DNA of 30,275 nt from JBBQXY01 sp051004815 (GCA_051004815.1 JBPCJY010000069.1:1-30275), one strand, 5' to 3'; counted from the stretch's first letter, positions 15,077-23,056 are shown. Notes: generated by a model from the letters alone, not told the origin. Program-made: numbers and translations.

Positions 15077-15748
15077 ATGCCAGTTGATGCCGAGGTACTG
15101 CATCAGATACCATTGTTTGCTTCATTAAGCGCGGAAGAACGTAGCCATATAGCGGCAATGACGGTCGAGCGGCCCTATGAGCGCGGCGATGTTATCTTGC
15201 TGGAAGGGGAAATGGGCGGAGCATTATGCTATGTACACGTCGGGCTGGTTAAAATTTTCAAGACTTCGCTTGAGGGGAGAGAACAGGTGCTGCGTCTCAT
15301 CGCGAACGGGCATACTTTCAATGATGTACCTGCCTTTGATGGTGGCCCTAACCCTGCCAGTGCTGCTGCCATGGAACCGAGTGTTGTCTATATGATACGT
15401 CGTGCGGACTTACGCACCTTGATCTTGACGAAACCGGCGGTGGCTGAAGCGGTGGTGTTGACGCTAGCCAACGCTTTACGTCATCTTGTGGTGCTGGTTG
15501 AAGACCTCTCCTTACGCCATGTCGCGGCGCGTGTGGCCAAGATTCTACTCGATCAAGCGGCGTCGGCCCAGGCGGGCCACCACCCCTATCACCTGACGCA
15601 ACAGGAGATGGCGGCTCTGGCCGGCACGGCCCGTGAGGTAGTTGGGCGTGCGCTCAAAGAGCTGGAGGTCGCGGGTGCTATCGAGATGCGTCAGGGTCGC
15701 GCCATTGTGCTAAACCCTGAACGCTTGCGCATGATGACCTCCAGCTAG
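15077..15748 (+). CDS. Crp/Fnr family transcription regulator
   Basis: A 223-residue regulator. The N-terminal cyclic-nucleotide-binding-type beta-roll covers about residues 10-125, followed by a dimer helix (about 125-155) and a winged helix-turn-helix (172-212). The recognition helix GTAREVVGRALKELE has Arg186, Glu187 and Arg191 in the same order as CRP Arg180, Glu181 and Arg185, so a GTGA-type half-site is expected. Only one cysteine (Cys51) is present, so it cannot carry an FNR iron-sulfur cluster. The CRP cAMP-contacting residues are not clearly conserved, so the effector is unknown. Start: ATG 15077 after AGGGAGGACAGT. Divergent from DUF2249 and cupin, which it may regulate. Confidence 0.87.
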   Translation: MPVDAEVLHQIPLFASLSAEERSHIAAMTVERPYERGDVILLEGEMGGALCYVHVGLVKIFKTSLEGREQVLRLIANGHTFNDVPAFDGGPNPASAAAMEPSVVYMIRRADLRTLILTKPAVAEAVVLTLANALRHLVVLVEDLSLRHVAARVAKILLDQAASAQAGHHPYHLTQQEMAALAGTAREVVGRALKELEVAGAIEMRQGRAIVLNPERLRMMTSS

Positions 15749-15763
15749 TACCAGGTAGCAGTG

Positions 15764-16537
15764 TTAGCCTTGTTTGGAATGACCGGCGATGAAGCCGAGG
15801 ATGCGTTGCCAGGCATCGGAGGATTCGGCGGCATAGTCGGTGGCTTTGCGGTCAAAGAAGCTGTGAGGTGCATCGGGATAGATGACGATTTCGTGCTCGA
15901 CCCCTGCTGCATCCAGACCTTCATCAAAGGTGTGAACCTGTTCCACAGGGATGCCTTTATCGGCTCCGCCAAAGAGGCCGAGTAGGGGATACTTTACGTG
16001 CTTTGCCTCCTCGCGGACACTGGCTTTGCCGCCGCCCATATTACGGCTCAGGCCGGCATAGAAGCCAATTACTCCGGCAAAGCCAAAATCCGCTTCTGTG
16101 GCTGAGAAGAAGGAAAGGCTCCCGCCCATACAAAAACCAACGGTAAAGATAGGTTGATTTGCCCCTGCTCCTGTACGAAGCTGAGCCAGGGCAGCGTTTA
16201 CATCACTAAAAAATGAAGTAAGCTGCATCTTTTGGACATGGGGCATGTACTCAAACGAATCATCGCGAGCGGTTAGCCCCGCCGTGCGACCGAAGTAGTC
16301 AATAGCCAGGGCGGTGATGCCCACTTCGGCAAAACGTAGTGCGAGTGCCTTGTAGAAGCCGTGCAGCCCGCGCACATCGGGATAGATCAGGACTTGCGCA
16401 CCCTGCGCATTGCTGGGGTGCGCGATGTAGGCGGCAAAACGGTTGCCATCGGCGGCAGTGAGGACGATGTCTTCTCCATGCGCGGTGCCACCTGAGCCAG
16501 GGGGATGAGGTGGACGTGCAGTATCGTCATAACACAT
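15764..16537 (-). CDS. Dienelactone hydrolase family alpha/beta hydrolase
   Basis: A 257-residue hydrolase. The catalytic triad is predicted as Cys136 (GFCMGGS), Asp193 (GGADKGIP) and His225 (PDAPHSFFD), the Cys-Asp-His set of dienelactone hydrolase. The family opens ester or lactone bonds, in the best-known case dienelactone from chlorocatechol breakdown, though many members act on other substrates. I chose ATG 16537 because AAGGAG lies 9-14 bases upstream; a longer frame starting at TTG 16555 would swallow this ribosome site. The gene ends 15 bases after the Crp-type gene in a tail-to-tail arrangement. A 24-bp palindrome upstream is a likely operator. Confidence 0.88.
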   Translation of the reverse strand: MCYDDTARPPHPPGSGGTAHGEDIVLTAADGNRFAAYIAHPSNAQGAQVLIYPDVRGLHGFYKALALRFAEVGITALAIDYFGRTAGLTARDDSFEYMPHVQKMQLTSFFSDVNAALAQLRTGAGANQPIFTVGFCMGGSLSFFSATEADFGFAGVIGFYAGLSRNMGGGKASVREEAKHVKYPLLGLFGGADKGIPVEQVHTFDEGLDAAGVEHEIVIYPDAPHSFFDRKATDYAAESSDAWQRILGFIAGHSKQG

Positions 16538-16559
16538 AGGTATTGTCTCCTTCAAAATA

Positions 16560-16583
16560 GTAGTATCTCAATCGAGATACTAC
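16560..16583. promoter_or_regulatory. MhqR-like operator palindrome upstream of dienelactone hydrolase
   Basis: GTAGTATCTC and GAGATACTAC pair perfectly around a 4-base centre (AATC), 23 bases before the hydrolase start. The core TATCTC..GAGATA resembles the operator of MarR-type quinone-responsive regulators such as MhqR, as I recall that consensus. Role inferred from position. Confidence 0.6.
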
Positions 16584-16927
16584 CATCATGTCACATTGCG
16601 CAATAATTTTGCAGACTTTGTTGGCGAATGAGTGCATAGTGCCAGGGCGATCCCTTGCGGTCGTCCTAGGAGCCACGATTGCCTTCTTAGGCAAGGTTCA
16701 ATTGTGACGAATGGTGCTTGACAGTTTGAACAGTCAAACCATGTCACCCTGAGAGCAGTAGCCGAAGCCCTGAGCGCAGCGAAGGGGAAGGGTCTGTCGC
16801 GCTCGGCACAGAGATGCTTCGCTGCGCTCAGCATGACAGAGCTGTGTCTTTCTGTTGGTGAGGAACTGTCAAGTCCATTTGAACCATGCCTTAGCAATCA
16901 TTCACAAGCACTGGCTTTGGATGCTGG
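16584..16927. other. 344-base intergenic region with dispersed repeats
   Basis: No gene is supported; reverse-strand ORFs here are repeat translations. It contains a near-palindrome TTGACAGTT-TG-AACAGTCAA (16718-16737, one mismatch), a degenerate repeat copy around 16743-16785, and a cleaner copy at 16814-16838. A further inverted copy of TTGACAGTT lies at 16864-16872. Confidence 0.75.
16814..16838. repeat. Dispersed palindromic repeat copy
   Basis: The core has ATGCT pairing with AGCAT around a CTTCGCT..GCGCTC segment and ends in GACA. Compared with the copies at 53-126 and 28882-28950, the third stem base changes together with its partner. Confidence 0.8.
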
Positions 16928-18865
16928 TTACATGTTCTCGATCTTTACTGGTTCTACAGGGTCGGCTAATGAGAAACCGAACACTTGGGAGTAGAAGTAT
17001 AGCTCAGCTTCGAGGGAACGCTGTATATTCTCCGCGCGGCGGAAACCGTGTCCTTCGCCTTCATAGGCGATGTAGGCCACGGGTAGACCTTTTGCTTGCA
17101 AGGCCGCCACCATCTCCTCGGCCTGATTGGGCGGCACCACATGATCTTCTAATCCCTGGAAGAAGATCATGGGACAGGAGATTTGCTCCACGAAGTGAAT
17201 AGGTGAACGCTCGTAATAGGTGGCTTGTTCTTCGGGGTAAGGGCCAATGAGCCAATCGCCATAACGCGATTCGAACTTATGGGTATCGCGTATCAGTGTC
17301 TCTACGTCGCTGATGCCGAAGTAACTGGCTCCTACCTTGAAGGTATCGTGGAATGTAAGGGCGCAGAGCGTGGTGTAGCCGCCCGCGCTGCCACCGGTAA
17401 TGGCCATGCGGTTGCCGTCGACCAGACCCTGTGCGGCAAGGTAACGCGCCCCGTTTACACAGTCATCGACATCGACGATGCCAAACTTACCCTTGAGTCG
17501 TTGACGATAGACGCGCCCATAGCCTGTGCTGCCGCCGTAGTTTACGTCGAGGACAGCGAACCCACGGCTTGTCCAGAACTGAATGGCAAGGTTGAAGGCA
17601 CTGCTGGCTGTTGCAGTTGGACCACCGTGGCTCTTGACGATCAGCGGCGGTCGCTCGTTTTCGAGAGCGACGAAATCGTTGTTACGGGGCGGATAGAAGA
17701 GGCCATAGGCAGTCAGCCCATGCTCCGTAGGAAACTCGATAGATGCTGGTTGCGAGAGATAGCCTGGGTCAATCTGTAGGTTGCTGGCACGTCGCAAGAC
17801 GCTGCTGGAAGCGGTTGAGAGCTGCAAGCGCACGACGGACCATGGCTCTATGGGCGAGGCCGCGATGAGAAACACCTGACTCGTCGTCGCTCGCAGCGTT
17901 CTAATACTTGTATATTGTATTTCAATGGGGGTGAGGGTACCCGTGGTCGTATCAATCCGTGCGAGATAGTCATTACCGGCACGCGTGTATGTGCAGATAA
18001 TCTCGTTGGTTGAAGGAATGCTGTAGGTCGAGAGGCCAAATTGCCATTGTGGTTCACTAAATTCGGCCTCCAGCGGGCAGAGTGCTTCAACGCGTTCGTC
18101 TTGCCAACGATAGAGATTCCACCAGCCTGTGCGGTCGGAGACAAAATAGAGCAGCCCATCGGGCGACCATTCTGGCTGGCAGACCGATTCATCTATGTTG
18201 CCAGCGACTCGATTAGCATCGCTGAGCGTACCATTCGAGCCGACATGAGCGACCCAAAGTTCCGTGCCGTCCCAGGGCATATTGGGATGATTCCAGGTGA
18301 GCCATGCCAGGTAGGTGCCATCTGGGCTGAGGCGTGGCGACGAGTAGAAATCGTTGCCGGAGGTCAGCACGGTTCCACCCGTAGTGTCGCCATCGAGTGG
18401 AACACTGACCAGTGTATTGATGGCCTCGCCCTCATTGCTATGGTCTTCGCGCACGCAAATAAGACGCCCACGCGCCCGGTCAACGATGCTGTCGGCGAAA
18501 CGCAGAGGGGCTGCGGGTGTAATTGGCTCAGGTGTGTCGCCAGCTTTGTGGCGATAGAGACGTTGATCGGTGAAGTTCGAGAAGTAGAGTGTGCCATCGC
18601 TGACGATGTAGGAACCGCCGCCGTATTCATGCACGCGAGAGCGAACATTGAATGGGGCAGGGGTGATATCCTGTGGCTGTCCAGCAGGGCCATCAGGATT
18701 GTGCCGTACGATGACAGTGCGCCCACCCTCGTTGGGACGCGATTCGCTCCAATAGATATTGTTGCCATCGAGAATTATTTCGCTCAGGCCCAGTACTCCA
18801 GTAATGAGAGCTGAGGTGATGGGAGACTTCCAGGTACCATAAGGCTTTGTTTGTCGTGAAGCCAT
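16928..18865 (-). CDS. S9 family (prolyl oligopeptidase/acylaminoacyl-peptidase type) serine peptidase
   Basis: A 645-residue, probably cytoplasmic peptidase that cleaves short peptides. The N-terminal ~400 residues form repeated WD40-like beta-propeller segments (for example YSSPRLSPDGTYLAWLTWN and QPEWSPDGLLYFVSDRTGWW). The C-terminal hydrolase domain has nucleophile Ser493 in GGSAGG, Asp574 in GLEDHVVPP and His606 in EGHGFR. No signal peptide is seen. I chose ATG 18865, preceded by AAAGG in GAAAGGCAG; an in-frame extension of 19 residues upstream has no ribosome site. It is on the same strand as the hydrolase but separated by 390 bases, so probably independently expressed. Confidence 0.9.
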   Translation of the reverse strand: MASRQTKPYGTWKSPITSALITGVLGLSEIILDGNNIYWSESRPNEGGRTVIVRHNPDGPAGQPQDITPAPFNVRSRVHEYGGGSYIVSDGTLYFSNFTDQRLYRHKAGDTPEPITPAAPLRFADSIVDRARGRLICVREDHSNEGEAINTLVSVPLDGDTTGGTVLTSGNDFYSSPRLSPDGTYLAWLTWNHPNMPWDGTELWVAHVGSNGTLSDANRVAGNIDESVCQPEWSPDGLLYFVSDRTGWWNLYRWQDERVEALCPLEAEFSEPQWQFGLSTYSIPSTNEIICTYTRAGNDYLARIDTTTGTLTPIEIQYTSIRTLRATTSQVFLIAASPIEPWSVVRLQLSTASSSVLRRASNLQIDPGYLSQPASIEFPTEHGLTAYGLFYPPRNNDFVALENERPPLIVKSHGGPTATASSAFNLAIQFWTSRGFAVLDVNYGGSTGYGRVYRQRLKGKFGIVDVDDCVNGARYLAAQGLVDGNRMAITGGSAGGYTTLCALTFHDTFKVGASYFGISDVETLIRDTHKFESRYGDWLIGPYPEEQATYYERSPIHFVEQISCPMIFFQGLEDHVVPPNQAEEMVAALQAKGLPVAYIAYEGEGHGFRRAENIQRSLEAELYFYSQVFGFSLADPVEPVKIENM

Positions 18866-19224
18866 GTGTTTCTGCCTTTCAGACGTAGCGCACACGATCA
18901 TAGAGCGAGATGACGCGGTCAAACGACTGTCCCTGTAACACGTTCGAGTGCCTGGGGGACTGTTGGCGACTGCTGGCGGCTATCCAGGACAAATTTGGTT
19001 CTGCCAACGGCAAGGTTGCGAGAGGTGAAGTTGTGCCGTGGGACGGGTTGCCGCGCTACACGCCTCAACTGGCCCTTTTTAGGAAATATAACCGATTGGG
19101 CAAGAAAAAACAAGCGTAACTACCTGACGGTATTGTATCCTTGGATTAGGTGTAAGATTTTGGCACGCTAAGGCTGCGGACGGGTTATAATCTAAACAGC
19201 AACAATACCAATGATGGAGGAACA
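18866..19224. other. 359-base divergent intergenic region
   Basis: Small ORFs on both strands overlap here with no recognisable domain or ribosome site, and I regard the region as non-coding. It separates the S9 peptidase from sqdB and holds a likely sqdB -10 element near its right end. Confidence 0.7.
19186..19191 (+). promoter_or_regulatory. Consensus -10 element upstream of sqdB
   Basis: A perfect TATAAT hexamer, 33 bases before the start codon. The nearest -35-like sequence, TTGGCA (19160-19165), is 20 bases away, which is longer than usual. The ribosome site TGGAGGAA follows at 19215-19222. Confidence 0.55.
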
Positions 19225-20406
19225 ATGCGTATTCTCATTCTTGGCGGTGATGGCTATCTCGGCTGGCCCCAATCGCTCTATCTTTCCAGTAAAGGACATG
19301 AAGTCACTATCTTCGATAACTTGATGCGCAGGCACTTCGATCTAGAACGTGGTCTCAATAGCGTGGCCCCTATCTATACCCTTCACGAGCGAATCGCTGC
19401 GTGGAAGGAAATCGCTGGTCGGCAGATGCAATTATGTATCGGCGATACGATGGACTATGAAGCCGTCGCGGCGGTTTTTCAAGCGTCTCAGCCGGAGGTG
19501 ATCATCCACTTTGCCGAACAGCGTTCAGCCCCCTACTCCATGCTCGACCGGCGGCACGCTGTATTTACGCAAGTCAATAATGTCGTCGGCACACTCAACA
19601 TCCTCTATGCTATGAAGGATTTTGCGCCGCGCAGTCATCTCGTAAAGCTAGGTACCATGGGCGAATATGGCACTCCGAATATTGATATCGAGGAGGGCTT
19701 TATCGAGATTCAGCATAAAGGCCGTGCGGATATTCTGCCTTTCCCGAAGCAGCCAGGCTCATTCTATCATTTGAGCAAAACCCATGATAGTCACAATATT
19801 ATGTTCTGCTGCAAAACCTGGGGGCTTCGTGCCACCGACTTGAATCAGGGTATCGTGTACGGAGTGGAGACTGACGAGACCGCGCTTGATGGCCGTCTGG
19901 CTACCCGTTTCGACTATGACCAGATTTATGGTACGGCCCTGAACCGCTTCTGCGTTCAAGCTGCGGTAGGGTATCCTATCACCGTGTATGGTCAGGGTCT
20001 ACAAACGCGTGGATACATCAATTTGCGGGACACGATCAGGTGCATAGAACTGGCTCTTACGGTGCCACCCAAAGAAGGAGAGTATCGCGTATTTAATCAG
20101 TTCACCGAGCAGTTCTCGCTCGTCGAGTTGGCGGAAATGGTCGTCAAACAAAGTAAGCATTTCGGGTTAGAGCCGCAGGTCAGGCATCTGCCGAATCCCC
20201 GTGTTGAGGCAGAGCAGCACTACTACAACGCCACTCATACACGGCTCATCGAATTAGGGCTTGAACCGCATCTGCTGAATGAGTCCGTGCTGGCAGCACT
20301 GATTGGACTTGCTATGAAGTACCGTGAGCACGTCGAGAGGAACCTGATTCTGCCATCTGTGAATTGGCGTGCAACCAGGAACGAGATTGCTTCGCATGAT
20401 GCCTGA
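19225..20406 (+). CDS. sqdB: UDP-sulfoquinovose synthase
   Basis: A 393-residue short-chain dehydrogenase/reductase-type enzyme that makes UDP-sulfoquinovose from UDP-glucose and sulfite, the head-group donor of the sulfolipid SQDG. The NAD-binding loop GGDGYLGW is at residues 7-14. The active-site block KLGTMGEYGTPNIDIEEG gives Thr144 and Glu147, and YHLSK gives Tyr181 and Lys185, matching Thr145, Glu148, Tyr182 and Lys186 of plant SQD1. Other near-identical blocks are SAPYSMLDR, TDLNQGIVYGV, GTALNRFCVQAAVGYP and QTRGYINLRDT. Length is as expected. ATG 19225 follows GGAGGAAC. No sqdX-type glycosyltransferase lies beside it; a GT28 gene faces it instead. Confidence 0.95.
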   Translation: MRILILGGDGYLGWPQSLYLSSKGHEVTIFDNLMRRHFDLERGLNSVAPIYTLHERIAAWKEIAGRQMQLCIGDTMDYEAVAAVFQASQPEVIIHFAEQRSAPYSMLDRRHAVFTQVNNVVGTLNILYAMKDFAPRSHLVKLGTMGEYGTPNIDIEEGFIEIQHKGRADILPFPKQPGSFYHLSKTHDSHNIMFCCKTWGLRATDLNQGIVYGVETDETALDGRLATRFDYDQIYGTALNRFCVQAAVGYPITVYGQGLQTRGYINLRDTIRCIELALTVPPKEGEYRVFNQFTEQFSLVELAEMVVKQSKHFGLEPQVRHLPNPRVEAEQHYYNATHTRLIELGLEPHLLNESVLAALIGLAMKYREHVERNLILPSVNWRATRNEIASHDA

Positions 20407-20407
20407 G

Positions 20408-20443
20408 CATTGACCAATTATTCAACGGAGCAATTGGTCAATG
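20408..20443. terminator. Shared hairpin at the tail-to-tail end of sqdB and the glycosyltransferase
   Basis: Perfect 12-base arms CATTGACCAATT and AATTGGTCAATG with a 12-base loop. It begins two bases after sqdB and contains the glycosyltransferase stop codon. No U-run, so a bidirectional transcript-end structure is only likely. Confidence 0.55.
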
Positions 20444-21525
20444 AGCGGGCAAAGCTGTTGATTTGCCCGCATATTCCAGGCTTTATAGGCACGGATACGC
20501 GCCACCTTTGCAGCGAGTAGCCCTGGGTTGTTCGCTATCTTGGAAAGCAGGACTTGCTGCGCTGCTGTTTCCATGCAGACCCAACCCAGGTTGTGCCGTT
20601 CAATGAACTGAAGGTTGGGTGTTTCTTGTCCGGGAATAAAGGTCGTGACGAGGAACGGTTTCTCCAGTACGAATGCTTCGGATATAAAGCTCGCTCCCGC
20701 TTTACCGGCTATTATATCTGCCGCTGCCATGTAGGGGGCGATCAACTCAGTAAAGGGCAGGGTACGGATGCGCTTGTGACCAACATAACGCAATGCCATC
20801 TCCTTGTTCGTGCCAACTGCCAGCATAATTTGCACGGGTACGTCTGCACTCAGCAAGCGCGTGATAGTCTGGTCAACACCGGCGGAGCCTTTCGCCCCAC
20901 CTTGAAGAAAGATAGTAAAAGTGGCAGGATCAAGTCCCAAGGCAGAGAGCGTGTCACTTCTCGTATCCAGCGAGGCTTCCCAAAACTGGCGGCGCACCGG
21001 CCTACCTGTGAGATACAGGCGGTTAGCAGCGATGCCTTGCGCTTGAGTCTGAGCAAAAATTTCAGAGGTCGGGGCAAAGTAGGCATCGGCCTGCTTTTCG
21101 GCAAACCACGTCATATGCACCTGGCCCAGATCGGTGAGTTGAAAGACGAGCGGAACATGTTCGCGACGATGTTCATTAACGCGGGCGGTGGCGTATGAGA
21201 GCAGCGCATGGGTTGTGATAATGAGTTGGGGTTGGACATGCTCTATAATGCAGTGTATGCGCTTACTGTCAAAGAGCGTCATTGCTCGCTGTAACCACAA
21301 CGAGGCGATTTCAGAGTCGGTCCAGGTGAATTGCCACGTTAAAAATTTCAAGCAATGCCGACTGACTGAGGAGTAAAAAGAGTCAGCCAGAGCAGACTGT
21401 GGAGTTACAATCGTGACGTTATAGCGTGCCTCAAGCATACCCTTGAGTGCCTGGGCGAGATTTAGATGTCCACCTCCGGTATGGGTGGTTAGAATCAAAA
21501 TGGTGGGCCTTGAAGCTGTAATCAC
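20422..21525 (-). CDS. GT28-type glycosyltransferase resembling MGDG synthase / diacylglycerol glycosyltransferases
   Basis: A 367-residue protein. The N-terminal loop TGGGHLN (16-22, His20) and QLTDLGQVHMTW (129-140) match the lipid-acceptor half of MGDG synthases, and the C-terminal sugar-nucleotide half has GKAGASFISEA (274-284) and PGQETPNLQFI (298-308). Such enzymes add a hexose to diacylglycerol on the cytoplasmic membrane face. Start: GTG 21525, with AGGAG six bases upstream overlapping the DedA stop codon. It is the last gene of a three-gene operon and faces sqdB. It might be a glucosyl/galactosyl-DAG synthase or, more speculatively, the sulfoquinovosyl transferase. Confidence 0.83.
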   Translation of the reverse strand: MITASRPTILILTTHTGGGHLNLAQALKGMLEARYNVTIVTPQSALADSFYSSVSRHCLKFLTWQFTWTDSEIASLWLQRAMTLFDSKRIHCIIEHVQPQLIITTHALLSYATARVNEHRREHVPLVFQLTDLGQVHMTWFAEKQADAYFAPTSEIFAQTQAQGIAANRLYLTGRPVRRQFWEASLDTRSDTLSALGLDPATFTIFLQGGAKGSAGVDQTITRLLSADVPVQIMLAVGTNKEMALRYVGHKRIRTLPFTELIAPYMAAADIIAGKAGASFISEAFVLEKPFLVTTFIPGQETPNLQFIERHNLGWVCMETAAQQVLLSKIANNPGLLAAKVARIRAYKAWNMRANQQLCPLIDQLLR

Positions 21526-21534
21526 ACAAGTCTC

Positions 21535-22314
21535 CTAATCAGGCATGGGTAGAGGAAGAGGGGTGGTAGTGTGCGTAGGTTGACTTTTAATTGGTGGGAG
21601 AGTCCCTTCCGCCTCAAGCTGGACTGTTTGGTGGAGTGTTGATAGTGGGGATTGAGGGTTTGCTTCGGATAGGAGTGTCTCTTCCGCCGCGGGCTGAGCA
21701 GTATGGACATCTTTACGTTGGCGTACTTTGCGCACAAGCAGAACGGTGAGCACAACCGCTACCAGGAAGATGAGCAGCAAACTGGAGAAGGCTCCAAACA
21801 AACTTGCCACTTCCTCCCAGCTCGCGGCAAAGACATAACCCAGGCCAAGCGAACTGATTACGCTGAGAATTTGGCCGCACACATCCCACAACAGAAATTT
21901 ACGGAAGGGGTATTTTTCCAATCCCGCAAGGAGATTTATCGGGCCACCGAGAACAACGATAAGAAATCGTGTGATAAAGATTGCCCACGCGCCCCTACGC
22001 CTGAAGTAGATCTGCCCTCGTGCCAGTGCTTGCGGTGATATCCAACGAAAACGCTTCTGCCGCTCTATCCATGCCAGTAAAGGTCTCCCCATGCGCAGAC
22101 CGATGAAATACGTAAGATTGTCGCCCATCACAGCTGCACTCAATGCCACTGGAAATAAAATAATGATGTTGAGATCGCCAAGGGCGGCGAAGGCTCCCGC
22201 GGCAAAGAGGAGGAGAGAGCCAGAAATGGGAGCACCGGCAGCAGCGAAGAAAACAATGAGCCAGAGTGCTGGATAACCGTAGTGCTGTAGTGCGTCGATA
22301 AAGAAAGCATTCAA
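21535..22314 (-). CDS. DedA family membrane protein
   Basis: A 259-residue protein with about five hydrophobic segments up to residue 190 and a 65-residue hydrophilic Pro/Gln-rich tail. The DedA core is recognised from the re-entrant-loop region (LIVFFAAAGAPISGSLLLF) and RFLIVVLGGPINLLAG near residue 115. Bacterial DedA proteins include undecaprenyl-phosphate and phospholipid flippases, which fits a lipid locus. The acidic residue usual in the first loop (PGE) is replaced here (APISGS). Start: TTG 22314, whose last two bases fall within the TGA of the upstream gene, suggesting translational coupling. The glycosyltransferase gene follows nine bases later. Confidence 0.85.
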   Translation of the reverse strand: MNAFFIDALQHYGYPALWLIVFFAAAGAPISGSLLLFAAGAFAALGDLNIIILFPVALSAAVMGDNLTYFIGLRMGRPLLAWIERQKRFRWISPQALARGQIYFRRRGAWAIFITRFLIVVLGGPINLLAGLEKYPFRKFLLWDVCGQILSVISSLGLGYVFAASWEEVASLFGAFSSLLLIFLVAVVLTVLLVRKVRQRKDVHTAQPAAEETLLSEANPQSPLSTLHQTVQLEAEGTLPPIKSQPTHTTTPLPLPMPD

Positions 22315-22802
22315 TACTGCGTCCCCCCTGGTGTCGGTAAAAGTTGTCTCCTTGTATGCCGAAGTGGTAGCGGTGGCACAATAGGGTGATGTTCTTTCCG
22401 ATACTTCAAGATGGCATAGCGGAGGGTATGTATAACCTGATCTGGAGACTGGCGTGAATGATTTGCGAGATCATAGAGCGTGGCGTGGTGGAACGTCGCA
22501 GTATTGCTGATGTTGAGCGAACTGTACAGATAGTCTTCGGGAATATGGTATAGATGAGAGATCACATGAATGGACATCCAGGGATGAATGGCATTCACAT
22601 CCTCTGTTTTGACCGCGCTATACTGCCTCTGGAAATTTTGTGCTGCCTGGAGGGTAGTTGCAGTAGTAAAGGCGAGAAAACCTAGCATCAAGAGCAGCAG
22701 CAGCAAGAGGAGGCGTAGCTTGGCGCGTTCGCTCAACACGTTCAACTTACACTGATCCTTTCTCTTGCTAAAAATTCTGACTACCGACTCCAATGCAGTC
22801 AA
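22311..22802 (-). CDS. Small membrane-anchored protein of unknown function ahead of DedA
   Basis: A protein of up to 163 residues that I do not recognise. One strongly hydrophobic helix (about 29-51, with a run of leucines) is followed by a soluble region with IHPWMSIHVISHLYHIPEDYLY, which has the look of a helix-turn-helix-like or ligand-binding segment, and a basic His/Pro-rich end. The start is uncertain: TTG 22802 gives the longest frame, while a TTG at 22745 or GTG at 22739 behind AAAGGA is more natural and would begin just before the helix. The stop overlaps the DedA TTG start, so the two are almost surely co-expressed. Confidence 0.65.
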   Translation of the reverse strand: MTALESVVRIFSKRKDQCKLNVLSERAKLRLLLLLLLLMLGFLAFTTATTLQAAQNFQRQYSAVKTEDVNAIHPWMSIHVISHLYHIPEDYLYSSLNISNTATFHHATLYDLANHSRQSPDQVIHTLRYAILKYRKEHHPIVPPLPLRHTRRQLLPTPGGTQY

Positions 22803-22886
22803 CCCATTGACTGGTTAGTAGTCACTTTCAATTTAATGATAACACGCTTGGGCAAGATACACAGGACTATTTCACGCCAAATTCTC

Positions 22887-22915
22887 TTGACACCTCAGCC
22901 CTGGCATGGTACGCT
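22887..22915 (+). promoter_or_regulatory. Candidate promoter of the thioesterase gene
   Basis: A perfect TTGACA (22887-22892), a 17-base spacer, and TACGCT (22910-22915) preceded by TGG as in extended -10 promoters. The -10 is weak by itself. The TetR-type palindrome begins seven bases later, over the expected transcription start. Confidence 0.4.
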
Positions 22916-22961
22916 TATTTAAGACCGCTCGGTCTGAAATAAGCGTACCATGCCAGGGCTG
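22896..22961. promoter_or_regulatory. 66-bp near-perfect palindrome with nested TetR-type operator
   Basis: Outer arms of 25 bases (22896-22920 and 22937-22961) are perfectly complementary. Between them AGACCG-CT-CGGTCT (22922-22935) is itself a perfect palindrome. Only two bases are unpaired apart from the 2-base tip. The inner sequence resembles operators of TetR-family regulators. It lies between the DedA operon and the thioesterase. Confidence 0.7.
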
Positions 22962-23014
22962 GTTCCTCAGAAGCTTTTTTGATAGTATGAACTATGGTAT
23001 GAACATGGGATGAG

Positions 23015-23033
23015 GGCGCAATGAATGTGCGCC
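23015..23033 (+). other. Small hairpin in the thioesterase leader
   Basis: GGCGCA and TGCGCC pair around a seven-base loop, ending 23 bases before the start codon and just upstream of the ribosome site AAAGGAA. It could affect translation. Confidence 0.35.
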
Positions 23034-23056
23034 GTTGAGATGAAAGGAATGTCACA

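Noticed and set aside
16586..16897. Reverse-strand ORF of 103 residues
   Set aside because: It runs through the dispersed repeat copies, with no recognisable protein sequence.
18910..19119. Plus-strand ORF of 69 residues upstream of sqdB
   Set aside because: No ribosome site or known family, and an equally long ORF lies on the opposite strand, so it is probably chance.
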